A DNA stretch of 64,000 nt from Zantedeschia hybrid cultivar (lineage: Eukaryota > Streptophyta > Magnoliopsida > Alismatales > Araceae), in the NCBI GenBank assembly GCA_030544215.1, contig JARZZO010000016.1, positions 31,828,001-31,892,000 of the forward strand, read 5' to 3'. This document shows positions 1 through 12,600 of this stretch, in pieces. The translations under genes were made by a program, and so were the position numbers. Within the stretch, counting starts at the first letter, position 1, and each line of letters starts with the position of its first letter. The notes beneath the pieces were generated by a model, which was given only the letters and a program-made list of their open reading frames with translations, was not told the DNA's origin and searched no databases.

Positions 1-177
1 AATATTTTTTGATATTTTTTATACATATCCAATCAGACGACTCTAATTGATTTTCGAGATCGGACGGAGAAAATTGAAGCCCCGAAGATGGGATCAATCC
101 TAACGGGCTTTTGTATATATATAAACCTTGTTGCATTGGCAGTCGGTTTAGGTGTTGTTATTTTAAAAAAACATGAA

Positions 178-399
178 ATATTTGGGTCGGGCCCAACTCC
201 CCCTACATGGTCGTACAGTCCGATCTTGGATCGAACAACCCAGAAAAAGATGAAAAATCAAAAATTGACCCTAAATGAACATAAAGATGAAAAATCATTT
301 GGGGTCAATTTTTGATTTTTCATCTTTTTTTGGGTCGTCCAATCCGAGATCCAATTGTACAACCATATAGGACACCATGAGGCCGACCCAAAAAAAATT
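178..399. repeat. Foldback (long inverted repeat) MITE-like element
   Basis: The two halves are inverted copies of about 100 bp each around a short centre near 278-294. Outer ends read TTTGGGTCGG on the left and its complement CCGACCCAAA on the right. The inner arms share a near-perfect stretch of about 28 bases containing GATGAAAAATC and AATTGACCC. No coding capacity is seen, so this is probably a non-autonomous DNA element. Half-copies with related sequence appear around 3010-3110 and 31885-31980. No target duplication was resolved. Confidence 0.65.
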
Positions 400-434
400 C
401 TAAAAAAAATAAAAACACTTGCTGATGCAGCAAG

Positions 435-435
<1 letters not shown>

Positions 436-485
<50 letters not shown>
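436..485. repeat. (TA)n microsatellite
   Basis: This is an uninterrupted TA dinucleotide run of about 50 bases in AT-rich intergenic DNA. Confidence 0.95.
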
Positions 486-489
<4 letters not shown>

Positions 490-971
490 AATTGCAGGTA
501 CTATTTCAACCCCTTTCCCTTGTCAAAAAAATAAAAATCATGATAAAATTTTAAATATTCAACTCTCCTCTCAAAATAAATTTCATCTCTTTTGACCTAA
601 GTTTCATTGTTGGATCGTGTGGCTTTCAACCAAAGCTGTCCAATTTTACATTCATAAATTGGCAATGAATACTAAAGCCCCAAGGGATGAAAACAACTCT
701 AAGTGTTAACTCTAAGTGCTAATCTGACGAATTTTTTAATTATTAATTATTTTTTGTTATTTTAAAAAATTAAAATTTACACATGTCCGATGGACAGTTA
801 AGATCGAGTTTCAATATCGAACCACGATCACATAGTTAAAATAAAGGCTCAAGGGATGGAAACAAAGGTAAAGGGGATTATTAAATATTTAAAAATTTAT
901 GAAAATTTTTACTTTTTAAAATATGACAATGTTCAAACAGTGTATGTGTACTGTAGCGAATGGCATTCTAA

Positions 972-973
<2 letters not shown>

Positions 974-1035
<62 letters not shown>
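974..1035. repeat. Compound (CT)n(TA)n microsatellite
   Basis: A CT run passes directly into a TA run. Similar compound tracts occur at 31259-31312, and pure tracts at 32188-32244 and 33634-33698. Confidence 0.95.
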
Positions 1036-1038
<3 letters not shown>

Positions 1039-4000
1039 TATCATAATTTTTAAAATATTCAATTACCCCCTTAAGGTCGTTTCCACCTCTTGGGACTTTA
1101 TTTTGACCATCGGATAGTGAAAATCGTGATTGCCCATCCGGTCCTTGCAAATCTTATTTTCATAAAATCATAAAAAAATAATTAAAAAATAAAAAGATTA
1201 GCTATATTTTTCTTACGGTTATTTTCATCTCTTAGATTTTTAGTATTCATCACCAATTTGTTTGCACCCGATTGAACGACTACAGTCAATTCGAATACGA
1301 TACAAAGGTGGAAGATAAGCTCCAAGAGTTGAAAATTATTTTGGTAATAATTAAATATTTAAAAATTTATTATAATTTTTATTTTTTTAAACGTGGGAGT
1401 GGGATCAAAACGTACTATATAGAAAGGATTCAACACACCTCGAGGCACATCTAACTTAGGTGCGCCCCCCTCTCGAAAACCCCTTCTCGTATGTTAAAAA
1501 AAAAAAAAAGTGCCAATATTTTTTAAATATTAAAACAAGCCTCTTAGAGTCTGTTTTCATCGTCGGACTTTATTTTTCACTGTCCAATCTTGTGATCAAT
1601 CCTAGCACTTCAATCGGGTACTAATAAAAAATCAACGTCTAAAAATATTATAAAAATAGTCAAAAAAATAAGAAACTTGTTATATTAGCCCTTAGGGTTG
1701 ATCTAGGTTTTAGTTTCTATTATGAAACAACTACACTTTTGATTGGACAATTACAGTTAGGTTTTTCCATCCAAGGGTGAAAGTTAAATCCCAAGAGGTG
1801 TGAACCAACTTAGATGAGGATTTTTGAATATTTCAAATTGTTTAATGATGATGATGATGATTATTATTATTATTATTATTATTTTGACATCAAAATGGGA
1901 GATTTTGTGATGGGGCACACCTTGGGACTCATTATAGCCAGCCCTCTAAGTTGTTTCCCATTTCTTTAGATTTAATTGTTATTGTCCAGTCAACTCAACT
2001 CTAGCGGTCCAAACAAGTTAGTCGTTTTTTGGAGATCAAAATTAAAATCTCAGGAAATGGGATTAATCTTAAGAGTTAATTTAACGATTTTTTATTTTTT
2101 TACTATCTTTTAAATATTTTTAGATATTATCTTTTATACATATCTAATCATATGATTTCAGTTGATTTTTAAGGTCGGACAGTAAAAATTAAAACATCAT
2201 GAATGAAATCAACTATAGGAGACTTATTTTCATATTTAAAATTTATAAAAAGAATATTTTTATTTTATCGTAAGGAATGTGAGTTTTCAGAGGAGGAGGT
2301 GCATCTAACTTAGATACACACGAGGCATATTACGACCCCTTCAGTGTCTAAAATTCATAAGAAGGCATGAATACGAAGAAAGAAAGATTAAAATAAACTA
2401 AAAAACTTAAAAAATATCAACCGTCTTTGTGCACCAAGTGGGGTGTGCGGGGAGCCCAGTGCGCCCACACGGACAAAAACCGCCCGCGTGGGGCGCCCAG
2501 TGCGCACACACAAGGTATTATTTTTTTATATACGTATCCGCCTTTTTTTTCTTTTTTAAATGAATATCCGTTGGATCTAATCCAACGAATTTTGATACGA
2601 TCAGCGGACAGAATGCTAGCAACAAACTTTATCACTTACATATACGGATGAAAATAGAAAAGATTATCCGTCCTTGTTTATAACTTATATAGGACATATG
2701 AGGATAAAAATTAAAAATAAGGATAAGGATAATATCTTTATCTTTTTTATTTAGGATAGGAAAAAGAAAACAGTTGTTATTGTATCTAGTAATCCGATTA
2801 TCAGTCTTTTTATATTTTATTTTATAATATTCTGATATAAAATATTTATAAAATTATATTTCATATTCTATTTTATAATATTGCACCATAATATATTTAT
2901 GAAAACATAAAATCTTTAACAAAAATTGACGAATATAAAATTTAAGACATGGCACCTTGATATATGCTCATGTGAATAACTTGTCCCGTTTTGCCTTGCA
3001 CGATCGTACAATCAATTTGGGGTAGGTTTCTGATCTTTCATCTTTTTTAAGATTGTCTAATCTAATATTGGATTGTACGATCATGTAGGTCAGATAAGAA
3101 GTTACCGAAAAATTTAAAAAAATAATTAATTAAAAAACCGACCGAGTGCAGCAAACGACTATGCTCATATATAACCTTGTTTACCTTCTTCTTTTTTATA
3201 TATAGTCATTAAACTTGTTAATTTACTTTCTTCATAGATATAACTTTATTATGTTATATGTTCATTCACATAATAAATTTGAAGTTAAAAATAATCATAC
3301 TACTTATTTTATAATAATCACTTTTCATGCGCATCATAAAAACTTTATGATTCATTTTTTTATATAGAAATGTGTAAAATTATATGTCATCCTAATAATT
3401 TAACCTTTATGTATCTATTTCTGTTCATTTTAAAGACAAGGATAAAGATGTAAGTATGTAAAGATAAGGTTAAAGATACACTTCTTGTTTTAAAAATAAA
3501 AATAAGAATATAACCATTATCCTTACCCTTCAATAATCTTTTTCATCCCTACTTACATAATTACCATCTAATAGTGGACAATCATGTAATATTGTTGGTC
3601 AGACACATAGTTGAACACTTTATTATTTGCGTATGATATGCATACTTTTGAATTTTCTAATAGAACTCTAATACTCCGCACCAATCTGGAAGATTGAGAA
3701 AAATACTTATTTTTTGACGTCGACCGTTTCATTCACGTGTAATACAAAACTGTTTAATACTTGTTGTTTAATACACTATATTATTGAACTAAAATAAAAT
3801 GTTTAACACTTGAATATAATAAATACAAGATTTACATGACAAGAAATTCACTTTTTCATGACAAACACTCATAATTCGATTAATAATTATTATCATATCA
3901 TTACAAATGTTATTTTAATTTTTCAAAAAAATAGATAAAATAATTATAAATACCTCTCCAAAAACTTTTGATCTTTTAATTATTTGAACAAATTATGGAC

Positions 4001-4300
4001 CGTCCTATTCAAATTTTAAACCAATTCATATTTAATGCCCCGAGCGTCTTTAACTACCTACGGTAGGACACATGCCTGCGCAGGCCCTTCCCAATGTGTT
4101 CGACAAACTTATGAATTGCATAAATTAAAACTCCGCAGACAAAGTAAACATAAACATCAAACCAATACTGCGCAATCAAGTAATAGCAACTTCATCCTCC
4201 GACCTCAAGGAACCTTGGGATTAAACCTGCTGATTATATCAGTGATGAAGCATATTAACAAAGCATCGCTATGCTAAACAAGATAATATTTCTTTGAATT
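1036..4300. other. AT-rich intergenic DNA without a recognisable gene
   Basis: No ORF with family resemblance was found. There is a trinucleotide tract (GAT then TTA) at about 1845-1883. Degenerate copies of a repeat with CATATCTAATCA and GGTCGGACAG sit near 20-70 and 2135-2180. A small GC-rich patch at 2425-2510 contains CCCAGTGCGC twice. The block 3010-3110 resembles one arm of the foldback element at 178-399. Everything else is low-complexity AT-rich sequence. Confidence 0.7.
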
Positions 4301-4698
4301 GGGCAAAAGAGAAGAGAAAATGAAAGTGAAAAAAGCGAACAAGGTAATAAAAAAACTGATTTCAAGCTGTGCAATTCTCTTCTAGTACTAATTGCCCCTA
4401 TCTATCCTCCCTCTAACTTGCCAGCTGAACAAAGAGCTGTTCAAGCAGAAAGCACACCGAGTTCGGGAGGATGAAAGGCCTAAACGGGATCCGACGACTG
4501 AAGCACCAGGACTTATTTCTCATTTTCACATTTGCTGACAGCAAAGCAGGAGAAAGAAAAAGAAAAAAAAAAAATGAACCCTCCTCTTCCAACGTCAGAC
4601 TTCTGATCATGCTTTCATGTCCTCTCAACGCCACCCAAAAAATTCCCTTTGCCCAAAACTGATAACTTTTCAACCTTGCAAATAGAAAAAAAAAAAAA

Positions 4699-4830
4699 TC
4701 AAAAATCTTCTGTCTTGGAGTCAGATGAACTCGAGCCAGAGCCGCTGCCGCCACCACCTTCAAGCGGTGCAGTATTTGCAAGCCGCAAATTACGACGTGA
4801 AAACTTGGAAGATGGTCGTAATTTCTGATA
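4699..4830 (-). CDS. Exon 5 (last coding exon) of the vasculin-like gene
   Basis: The acceptor is TTCTCACAG|TATCAG, with the exon starting at 4830. It encodes YQKLRPSSKF, a Gly/Ser linker and an acidic Ser-rich tail ending SKTEDF, with TGA at 4701-4699. The Ser/Asp tail matches the style of the vasculin C terminus. Sequence down to about 4300 is probably 3' UTR; no clear poly(A) signal was fixed. Confidence 0.87.
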   Translation of the reverse strand, partial: YQKLRPSSKFSRRNLRLANTAPLEGGGGSGSGSSSSDSKTEDF

Positions 4831-7800
4831 CTGTGAGAAGCAAAAAACTATGATTACAGTCTGCTTATGATATAAAACAGCAAGAATCACCATCAAACAG
4901 GACCAAAGGATGCATTGTAAGAATGGACCAAAAAACATGCGCATGCATTCTCATTCTGTCAGCCTAAAATTTAGGTAACGGGAACAAGGTTACCTCCTCA
5001 ATGAAAGCATCAATTTCCTCCGCCGTCAAAGCTTCCTCTTCTCCAGCATTCTCCTTCCATCCGAATAACCGTAGAAGTCTCTCCTCTTCTGCTGGATCAA
5101 GACATGAACTCTTCTCTCCATTGGAAGTGTGAGAAGTCTCAGGATCTTTGCAGATTTCAAGAGCTCCAACAGCAATATTGCTGTTTCCCATGGAGCAATC
5201 TAAACCAGAATCTGATACACAAGTACCCTTTGTCTCAGCATCAACAGAGGTAGATGAGCTTACGTTCTGCCCAGCTGACTTTCCCAAACTGGATGATTGG
5301 CAAGAGCTTGGCTCTGGAATAGAAGTGTTGCTCACAGATGTTTTCTTTCGAAGAGAATTAAAGAATTCACTCCGATTCTGTTGGCCAACAGGCCTTTTAT
5401 CCATTAATGTGGTCACAGGCAAACTAACTGCCTTACCATCAGCCTTCAGCTTTCGGTTACTGGGAGTCTTCAAAGGGGGAGCAGTAGCAACTGCGGGAGC
5501 GACACCATGTGGGTTCAAAACACCTGAAGCATTTGTTGGGCTTGAACCATCTCTCGCAGTAGGTGAAATGCCATTTCTCTCACGGTTTAAAACTTGAAAA
5601 TTCCCAACTTGTGAAGGCTTGGAAATATCAGGTCTACTAGATCCACGTAGCTGCAATGATGGTTGCTGTCCAACTTTTGGTAGTACACCAAAATCACTCC
5701 TAGAGCCTTTGGGTTTTAGCTTCTCAGAACTGAGAACCTGAAAGAAACATCCTCCTATTAGAGACAGTTCCTCTATTTGCAAAAAAATGGTATATTAATC
5801 TAATAAAACATAGCAAAAGTATTGCCAACTATTCACAAACATGGCAAGAATATTGAAAACCATTTACTAATTTTGAGCAATAAGGTCACAATTGCCTAGT
5901 CAGAGAAGGGTCAAATTGGAGAAGGGAAGCACTGGTAAAGCCTCAATCTGCTAATGAAGAACTTGCTGTGGCACATAGGGAACACAATCTCTGCATTTTC
6001 TCATGTGGCAAACACTACACTAAAACAAACGCAGTACACAAGTCAGGGAAGCCTGCATCCCGACAAATTTTCTTAGGACCGTTATGCTACATAAGCTTGA
6101 TAAAGCAATAATCGACAACTTCTAGCAAATATGCAGTCACCACAATACATACAAGGTGGACTTGACGAACAAACGCACGTTCCAAAAATGATCTTTAAAG
6201 AAAGATGGAATGGCTGTGTTCGTAACAAATCTGAGTAACAGAAAAAACCTATAAACTAAAAACAGAAACAGTGATTATTTTATGTATCTCATGTGAACAA
6301 TGCAATGTAAACAACAGCTTTAATGTTACATAAAACTAGGTTCAAACAAGAAAGAGCCAGAGCAGATACTTGACTCCTGCCTCAGTTTTTCACAACAAAA
6401 TTGAAACTAGCCCTGAATTCTTCATTTTCAACCAAAAAACATCCCAATTTGTATAATGAAAAGGTGATATAAATTACAATGTAGTATTCATGGAGATACA
6501 AAGCTGAACTAACCATCTCACTAACAACTGCACATTCTATTGCCTGAAACCAACCTAAGGAAAATTAGATACACCTTGTTAAGATAATATTTAATAAGGA
6601 TATGCAAACAAACTGAAAGGATAAAAAAATGAGGAAATAACTCCCACAAACCAAAATGCTGCAATCGAAGGACAAAACTTCCATTTAAAAAAGGCTCTGG
6701 ACAACTATTGGATATTTTATTACAATAAAACTAACAGGAGGGAAATCTCGGGATGCCTTGTTATCGTACAAGCTTTTCTAAATAGAAAACATGGAATAGA
6801 AAAGAGAATAGAATGGGACAGTTAGAAATTAATTTTTAATTTGTTGCAATGGATTCTTCAAATTTTAATGGCTAATCACATGTCAACAAATATCAAAATG
6901 TCAATATCTATGGATTCTAGCCAGGCACCATTGGATTCTCATACATCAGTAAGTGTCAAAAATAAACAAGGAGTCTTTCAAGTATATTCTTCCATTTCAT
7001 GATAAAGGCTAATCATATGGGTATACATGTGAATATATATGTTGATTGATTTTGCAAGAAGCTTAATTTCACAATTATACTTTTAGGAGGGTAATGTTTG
7101 CAAGAAAAACCTACATGGGTTTTACTATCCAGTTTCAATGAAAATGCAAGCATGTATAGAGTATATGTAGAAACAAATTTATGGGAAGAACCTCCTTTTC
7201 TCAAACATCAAACACGAGAATCTTATGTCCCTCAATGTTCTTGGAGGTTGGACTAACTTCCCACAATTCCTTAAATAATTAATCTATGCTGCTGATTGAA
7301 TTCATCCTTATTCATGTGCAAAAGAGGTTCTCCTACCATAGCTTTTTTTTTAAAGTCCCAATGGTTATGATTTAGTGGATGCCTATTTGTATAAGGGGAC
7401 CATGTTAACAGTTGGACGCAACATGACACACATGGTCGAAACAAGAGCACCTTAACAATTCTTTAAATTACCTTTTTAACTGGTTATATCTGTATCTGAT
7501 CTCCCATGTCCTCAGCCTTGTTTTGAATACTTAAAAATGTGTCCGACATATGTGCCTATGTTGACGTTTGACATGTGTCCATCTCCTACAAGTCATAGCT
7601 TCCACATGAATATCCTAAACATCCATCATTGCGCAATCATGCTTTGTCCCCCTCCCATCTACGGGGTCACTTGTTACCTTTGCTTGTCATGCATGGGATG
7701 ACGTGTAGAACATTATGATAAACTAGAATCAAGCTGCCCACTTTATTTTTCAATCTTTTTGTCTTTTAATTCCAAGTTAAAAAGTTGAAACAGACTAAAA

Positions 7801-9625
7801 TGGCGACAACAATAATTTCATCAAAGCCTTATCCAATTATGTGGGGTTGGCTACATGAATCTTGTCCCATCATTTTAACCTATCAAATGCTTTATCTGTA
7901 CTTGTGACGACCAAGTCCTCTCTTACTATGTCCGACCATCTCACTTAAGGCCTTCCCCAAGTTCCCTTACCCTCCTCCACTTGGAATTGATAACACATTG
8001 TGATTGGCAATTTGGGGTCGAACTTGGCCACAGTGTATGTAACCAAATCATCTGAGCATATTTTCGCTGAGCTTAGCGTCAATAGGAGCTGCATCTAAGT
8101 CTTCATGTATACGTTTATTGCAAACCTTATCCTTGTGGTCTTTCTGCACATCCATCAGAACTTCTTCATCCCTGCTAAACATAACTTTATGTGTTCGTTT
8201 CTATCAGTCCATACAACATGGCAGGTCTTGCAATAGTTGTATGGTTGTATGAAACTTCCCTTTGAATTTCATGGGGATCTTTCAACCATGGAGGACTCCA
8301 TATGCACTTCTCCACTTAAACAACTTGCCTTCTCCCTACATGCCCTCTTGGATTTCTCCATTCTTTTGAATAATAGAACCTAAATATCGGAAGTTACTAC
8401 TTTTAGGAATAACTTGACCGTTAATTACCACAAAATTCTCTTGGTATAACCGCATATTATTTTATGAAACATGGATAGTATCACATGGTATATAAAAATG
8501 AGAAGAGGAGAATGTACAAGAGTAAAAGACAAAACCCTTATAAACTCCCTCTATACAAAAAGGCACCAAAATGATACAATCTCAAGAATCCCCCAAAAGA
8601 ACAAAAAAGGATGATCTATTTGCACCCTCATTACAGTAGGCCATAATGCACTCCCTCACTACTTTGCTCAACAAAGTGAATTCTTACCGGAGTTGAAGCT
8701 TTCTGGCGAAAGATCCGCCCATTTCACTCCTCCCACATAGTCCAAAAGCTAGCATGTAGGATCAACCACTAGAGTCTAACATCATCTCTTCGCGCAAGGT
8801 AAGAAGCCCAGAAAAGTATTAAAGAGCATGCAGAATCCACAGCCTCTAGACTGCCAGGTTGGATATGCAACCTGTGCCACAAGGATTACCAAACTTGTTT
8901 GGCAAAGTCATAAGTAAGAAGGATGTGACCCAAAGACTTGTCCTCCTCCACACATAAGCAGCATGTAGTAGGAAAGCCCATCTATAAATCAGTCAAGCCT
9001 ATCACAAGTGGGCAATATGCCAAGAGAAATCCTCCATATAAGAACTTTAACCTTCAGAGGGTTCTTGGGAGACCAAACCTACCTGTAAAAAAAGAAATAT
9101 TGTCCACCATATGCAATCATCTTATACGAGACTTCACTGACGAGCACCCGGACTACTCCCACTCCCAATGCCACGAGTCTTTAGATAAAGAAACAAGAAT
9201 GTGCCCCCTACAGAAGGGACAAAAGGCAACTTGAAAAGCAAGGTGACCAGTTGCCCCATCCTCCTCCTTGTGAAGAGTTGTCAAAAATATGGGTGACCAA
9301 CGCTTGAGGATAGAAGGCAATGGCAAATAGAGAAGAGAACTTTGCAGCTAGCGGGGTAACGAAGGGAATCCAAGACCAGCATACCAGTGTCTTCGTGGCT
9401 TGGAGACAGTTCAAAGCCCATCTAAAGCATAGGTTATTTTTAGAAACAGTCCATAGATATTTTATTTCACCCATTTGGAACCCGTTTAGTATGTTTTTTA
9501 TTTTGCTAAATTTTATGTACAATTTTCTATCTAAAATAATAGTGCAAATTTCGGAATAATTATCTAATTAGAGGAATTTGAGTCTGTTTTGGAGTTAGGT
9601 AGTTGAGTTTGAGTCAAAAACGTCC

Positions 9626-9685
<60 letters not shown>

Positions 9686-12600
9686 TCTGTCTTTTCTAAT
9701 TATGGATGATTATTATTGCAAATTTTGAGTAAATTTTTTGGTGCTCTCTCTGCGACAGAGAAGACGACCCTGCGACAGGACCGGGTGTAATACTTAGCCG
9801 CCAGTGCAACGTCGGAGGCCTTCCCGTTGCCAGTGCAACGTCGGAGGCCTTCCCGTTGCCAGTGCGACACCGGTAATCTCCCCAACCCCCCTTCTTCCTC
9901 CTTCCCCATCAATTAGATTCACACCACTTATCCAGCCAAAAGAAAGTGGACTCTGCATTGCCAAGGGAAACATGAGTGTCCGCCTTAATGATATCAGCCC
10001 CCTCTAGGACTCCTTTCCACACTGAAGACATTCTATAATGAGACTCTGGGATAAGATCCCAAATTTTACCTCGAGGTAGTACTTATGTCGAATAACCTCC
10101 CACCGAAGCCCTGAGTTTGTTGTTCCTAATTTCCAAAGCCACTTGGAAAGAAGTTTAAAATGCCCTTGATTGATGTTCCGAAATTACATTACATATGTTC
10201 TGACTTAGTTCAGCTAATTATAAAGCCTTTAGATTGCAATGCATCCCTCCACTTGTTATAGATTACAATGCAACCCTCCACATATCATTAAGTCCTTTTG
10301 CATTCTCGTCAATTAAAATAACATCATCCACAAATAACATACAAGGAATACCACCATGCAAATGTTTTGTCACTTTATCTGTAACGAAAGTAAAAGGGTA
10401 CCACCAATGCTCATATGACTACGTGTTTTTTGCATTCTCGTTTAATGAATGTAGGAATCTGTTTGTTCATTGTTGTTTCTTCGTGGTCTTTAGCCTACTG
10501 GGTTGTACCCCTCCAAATGGGGTATGTGTTTTTGGATTTTGGGATAATATATTCCATGTATTCAATCTTTTCGTTTCTTACAGAAATGTGGGACTGTCCA
10601 CTTTCAAAAGGAGGAAAAAAAGGTTTGCCCTTCAGGTTTCCCTTTGACTGTTCACAAGAGAAGACTGAGGGTTTTCCTGTGTGAAGGAGGGATGACCTTC
10701 TACTTCTTAATTGAAGTGCTTTCAAGTGCATTTTCAGGATGTTCGTGGTATCGCACCAAGATGACCGGTGCTTCCAAAAACTCATACAAAACTGCCCACA
10801 TGTATGTATCACACCAGGATGATAAGTTTCCTTACCCTTACAATCTAGAATCGAACAAATATCTATGTGCGCACATGAGAAACCTCACATTTAACAGGAA
10901 GTGATGCAAAACCTAATTCAAATATTATATCATTGTCCCACTTCCATTGCCATGAATTTACCTTTGCGGGTCAGATACAACCTTCTCTAACCATGAAGAA
11001 CAGAGCTGTCTGATCTCCCAATCATGCAGGTTCCAATAAAATGCAATGTTCCAACTCCATTGATGTCACCTTCCTCAATCCATCTCTCCTCGATTGTTGT
11101 TTCCAGTACCACTCTTTAGACTGGAAGACCAGGATAGGCTTTCACCATGTTCCTCCTCTGCCTTCCCCATGAATCATCTGTCTTTTGCAATTTCGATGTC
11201 ATTTATCTGCTACTTTCCTAGTAATCTTTTAACAGCTCTACATGCACCAGGACCAGCTTCAGTCTCCTATATCTTTTTTTTTGGGCAAAGTGGATGGTAC
11301 CATGTATTGTATTAAACAAAAAAAGAAAGGTGTACACAAAAGAGAGAGCCCCTTTGAGGATATCTGTTTACAAAAGGAACTGAAGTGGTGCGAGAGAAAA
11401 TCAATCCTTCAAAAATCTACAATAAGAAGAAGAGTTATCGTTCACTTTACAAAAAGCAACTGCCCATTCCCTCAGTGAGAAGGAGACAAAAGACACAATA
11501 TGGTGCAGAACCACGGCTTGTTGTTTAAAAATCCTCTTGTTCCTCTCTCCCCAATGGCCCATAGGGTCGCATGCAACACAAGCCACCAAACCTTGGCATC
11601 ACCCTTCAAGAGAACCCTCATTCCCCAAGATAGGAAAACGTTTTGCACAGACTCCAGCATAGCAGTCGGGTCATCTCTAAGTCTGATTTTACTGAAGATA
11701 AGAGCCCACACCTCCGGGATAAAGTCACATCTTAGAAACAAATGGTCAATGTTTTCCTCCACCTCCTCACATAAGGACAGCTTGTGCGGATATTTTCAAT
11801 GAAGTGGGCCAAACGATCTCTCATAGGCAACCTGCGATGAGAGATCCTCCTAATTTTCTTTATTAAACTTACTCTTACTTGTTGTTATTCTTCACATAGA
11901 ATTGTAATCAGCTGAAAGGGCATGCCAAGCATTGACACCTTATCACAAAAGGCATGTCAAGCCCTTCGACGTTGAAATATGGCCAATCTTGATACAAATG
12001 CAATATCTGTAGTGTTGGACCAAAGATAGAGTGGCTTGCCAAACATTGACACCTCCAGCACAAAAGGCATCTCAAGCCCTTTGACAATGAAATGTGTATA
12101 ATCTTGATAAAATGCAATATTTCTAGTGTTGGACCATAAATAGGGGGGTTGAGTGCCTTTCCTATGAACTCCCTTGAATTCTCCATTCCCCATCATGTCT
12201 TGTTTCCCCCGCCTACCAAAATCCTTCCTCTTTCCCTTCCCCAGCTCAGGGCCACAAATGCCAAACAAGACCCAGAGGAAGTCACCTCTAATGAAAATTC
12301 ATCCTCTTCCCAAGCAACAAAGACATTGCAGTACTAATATCCTTCCTGATGTTCCCTCAACTGCAGAAGGCACCCATTCATCATCTTGTTCGTTCCTGCT
12401 TCTTGGACTAGTCCCTCTCCAATGACCACACTTAGAGTACTGTGGACTTGCATCTCCATTTTACAGTACCGCCTTCTCCAATTTCCTCTCCTCCCTAGCA
12501 CATATGTTGCTAACATCATATGGGACTATCCTTGTTTCTGTACTCACATAATGCCAACACTCATGAAAACCCCAGTCATGATATAATGTCAATGTTGGAG

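Noticed and set aside
5148..5597. 149-codon plus-strand frame
   Set aside because: It is antisense to exon 4 of the vasculin-like gene, whose minus-strand frame has family motifs and matching splice phases.
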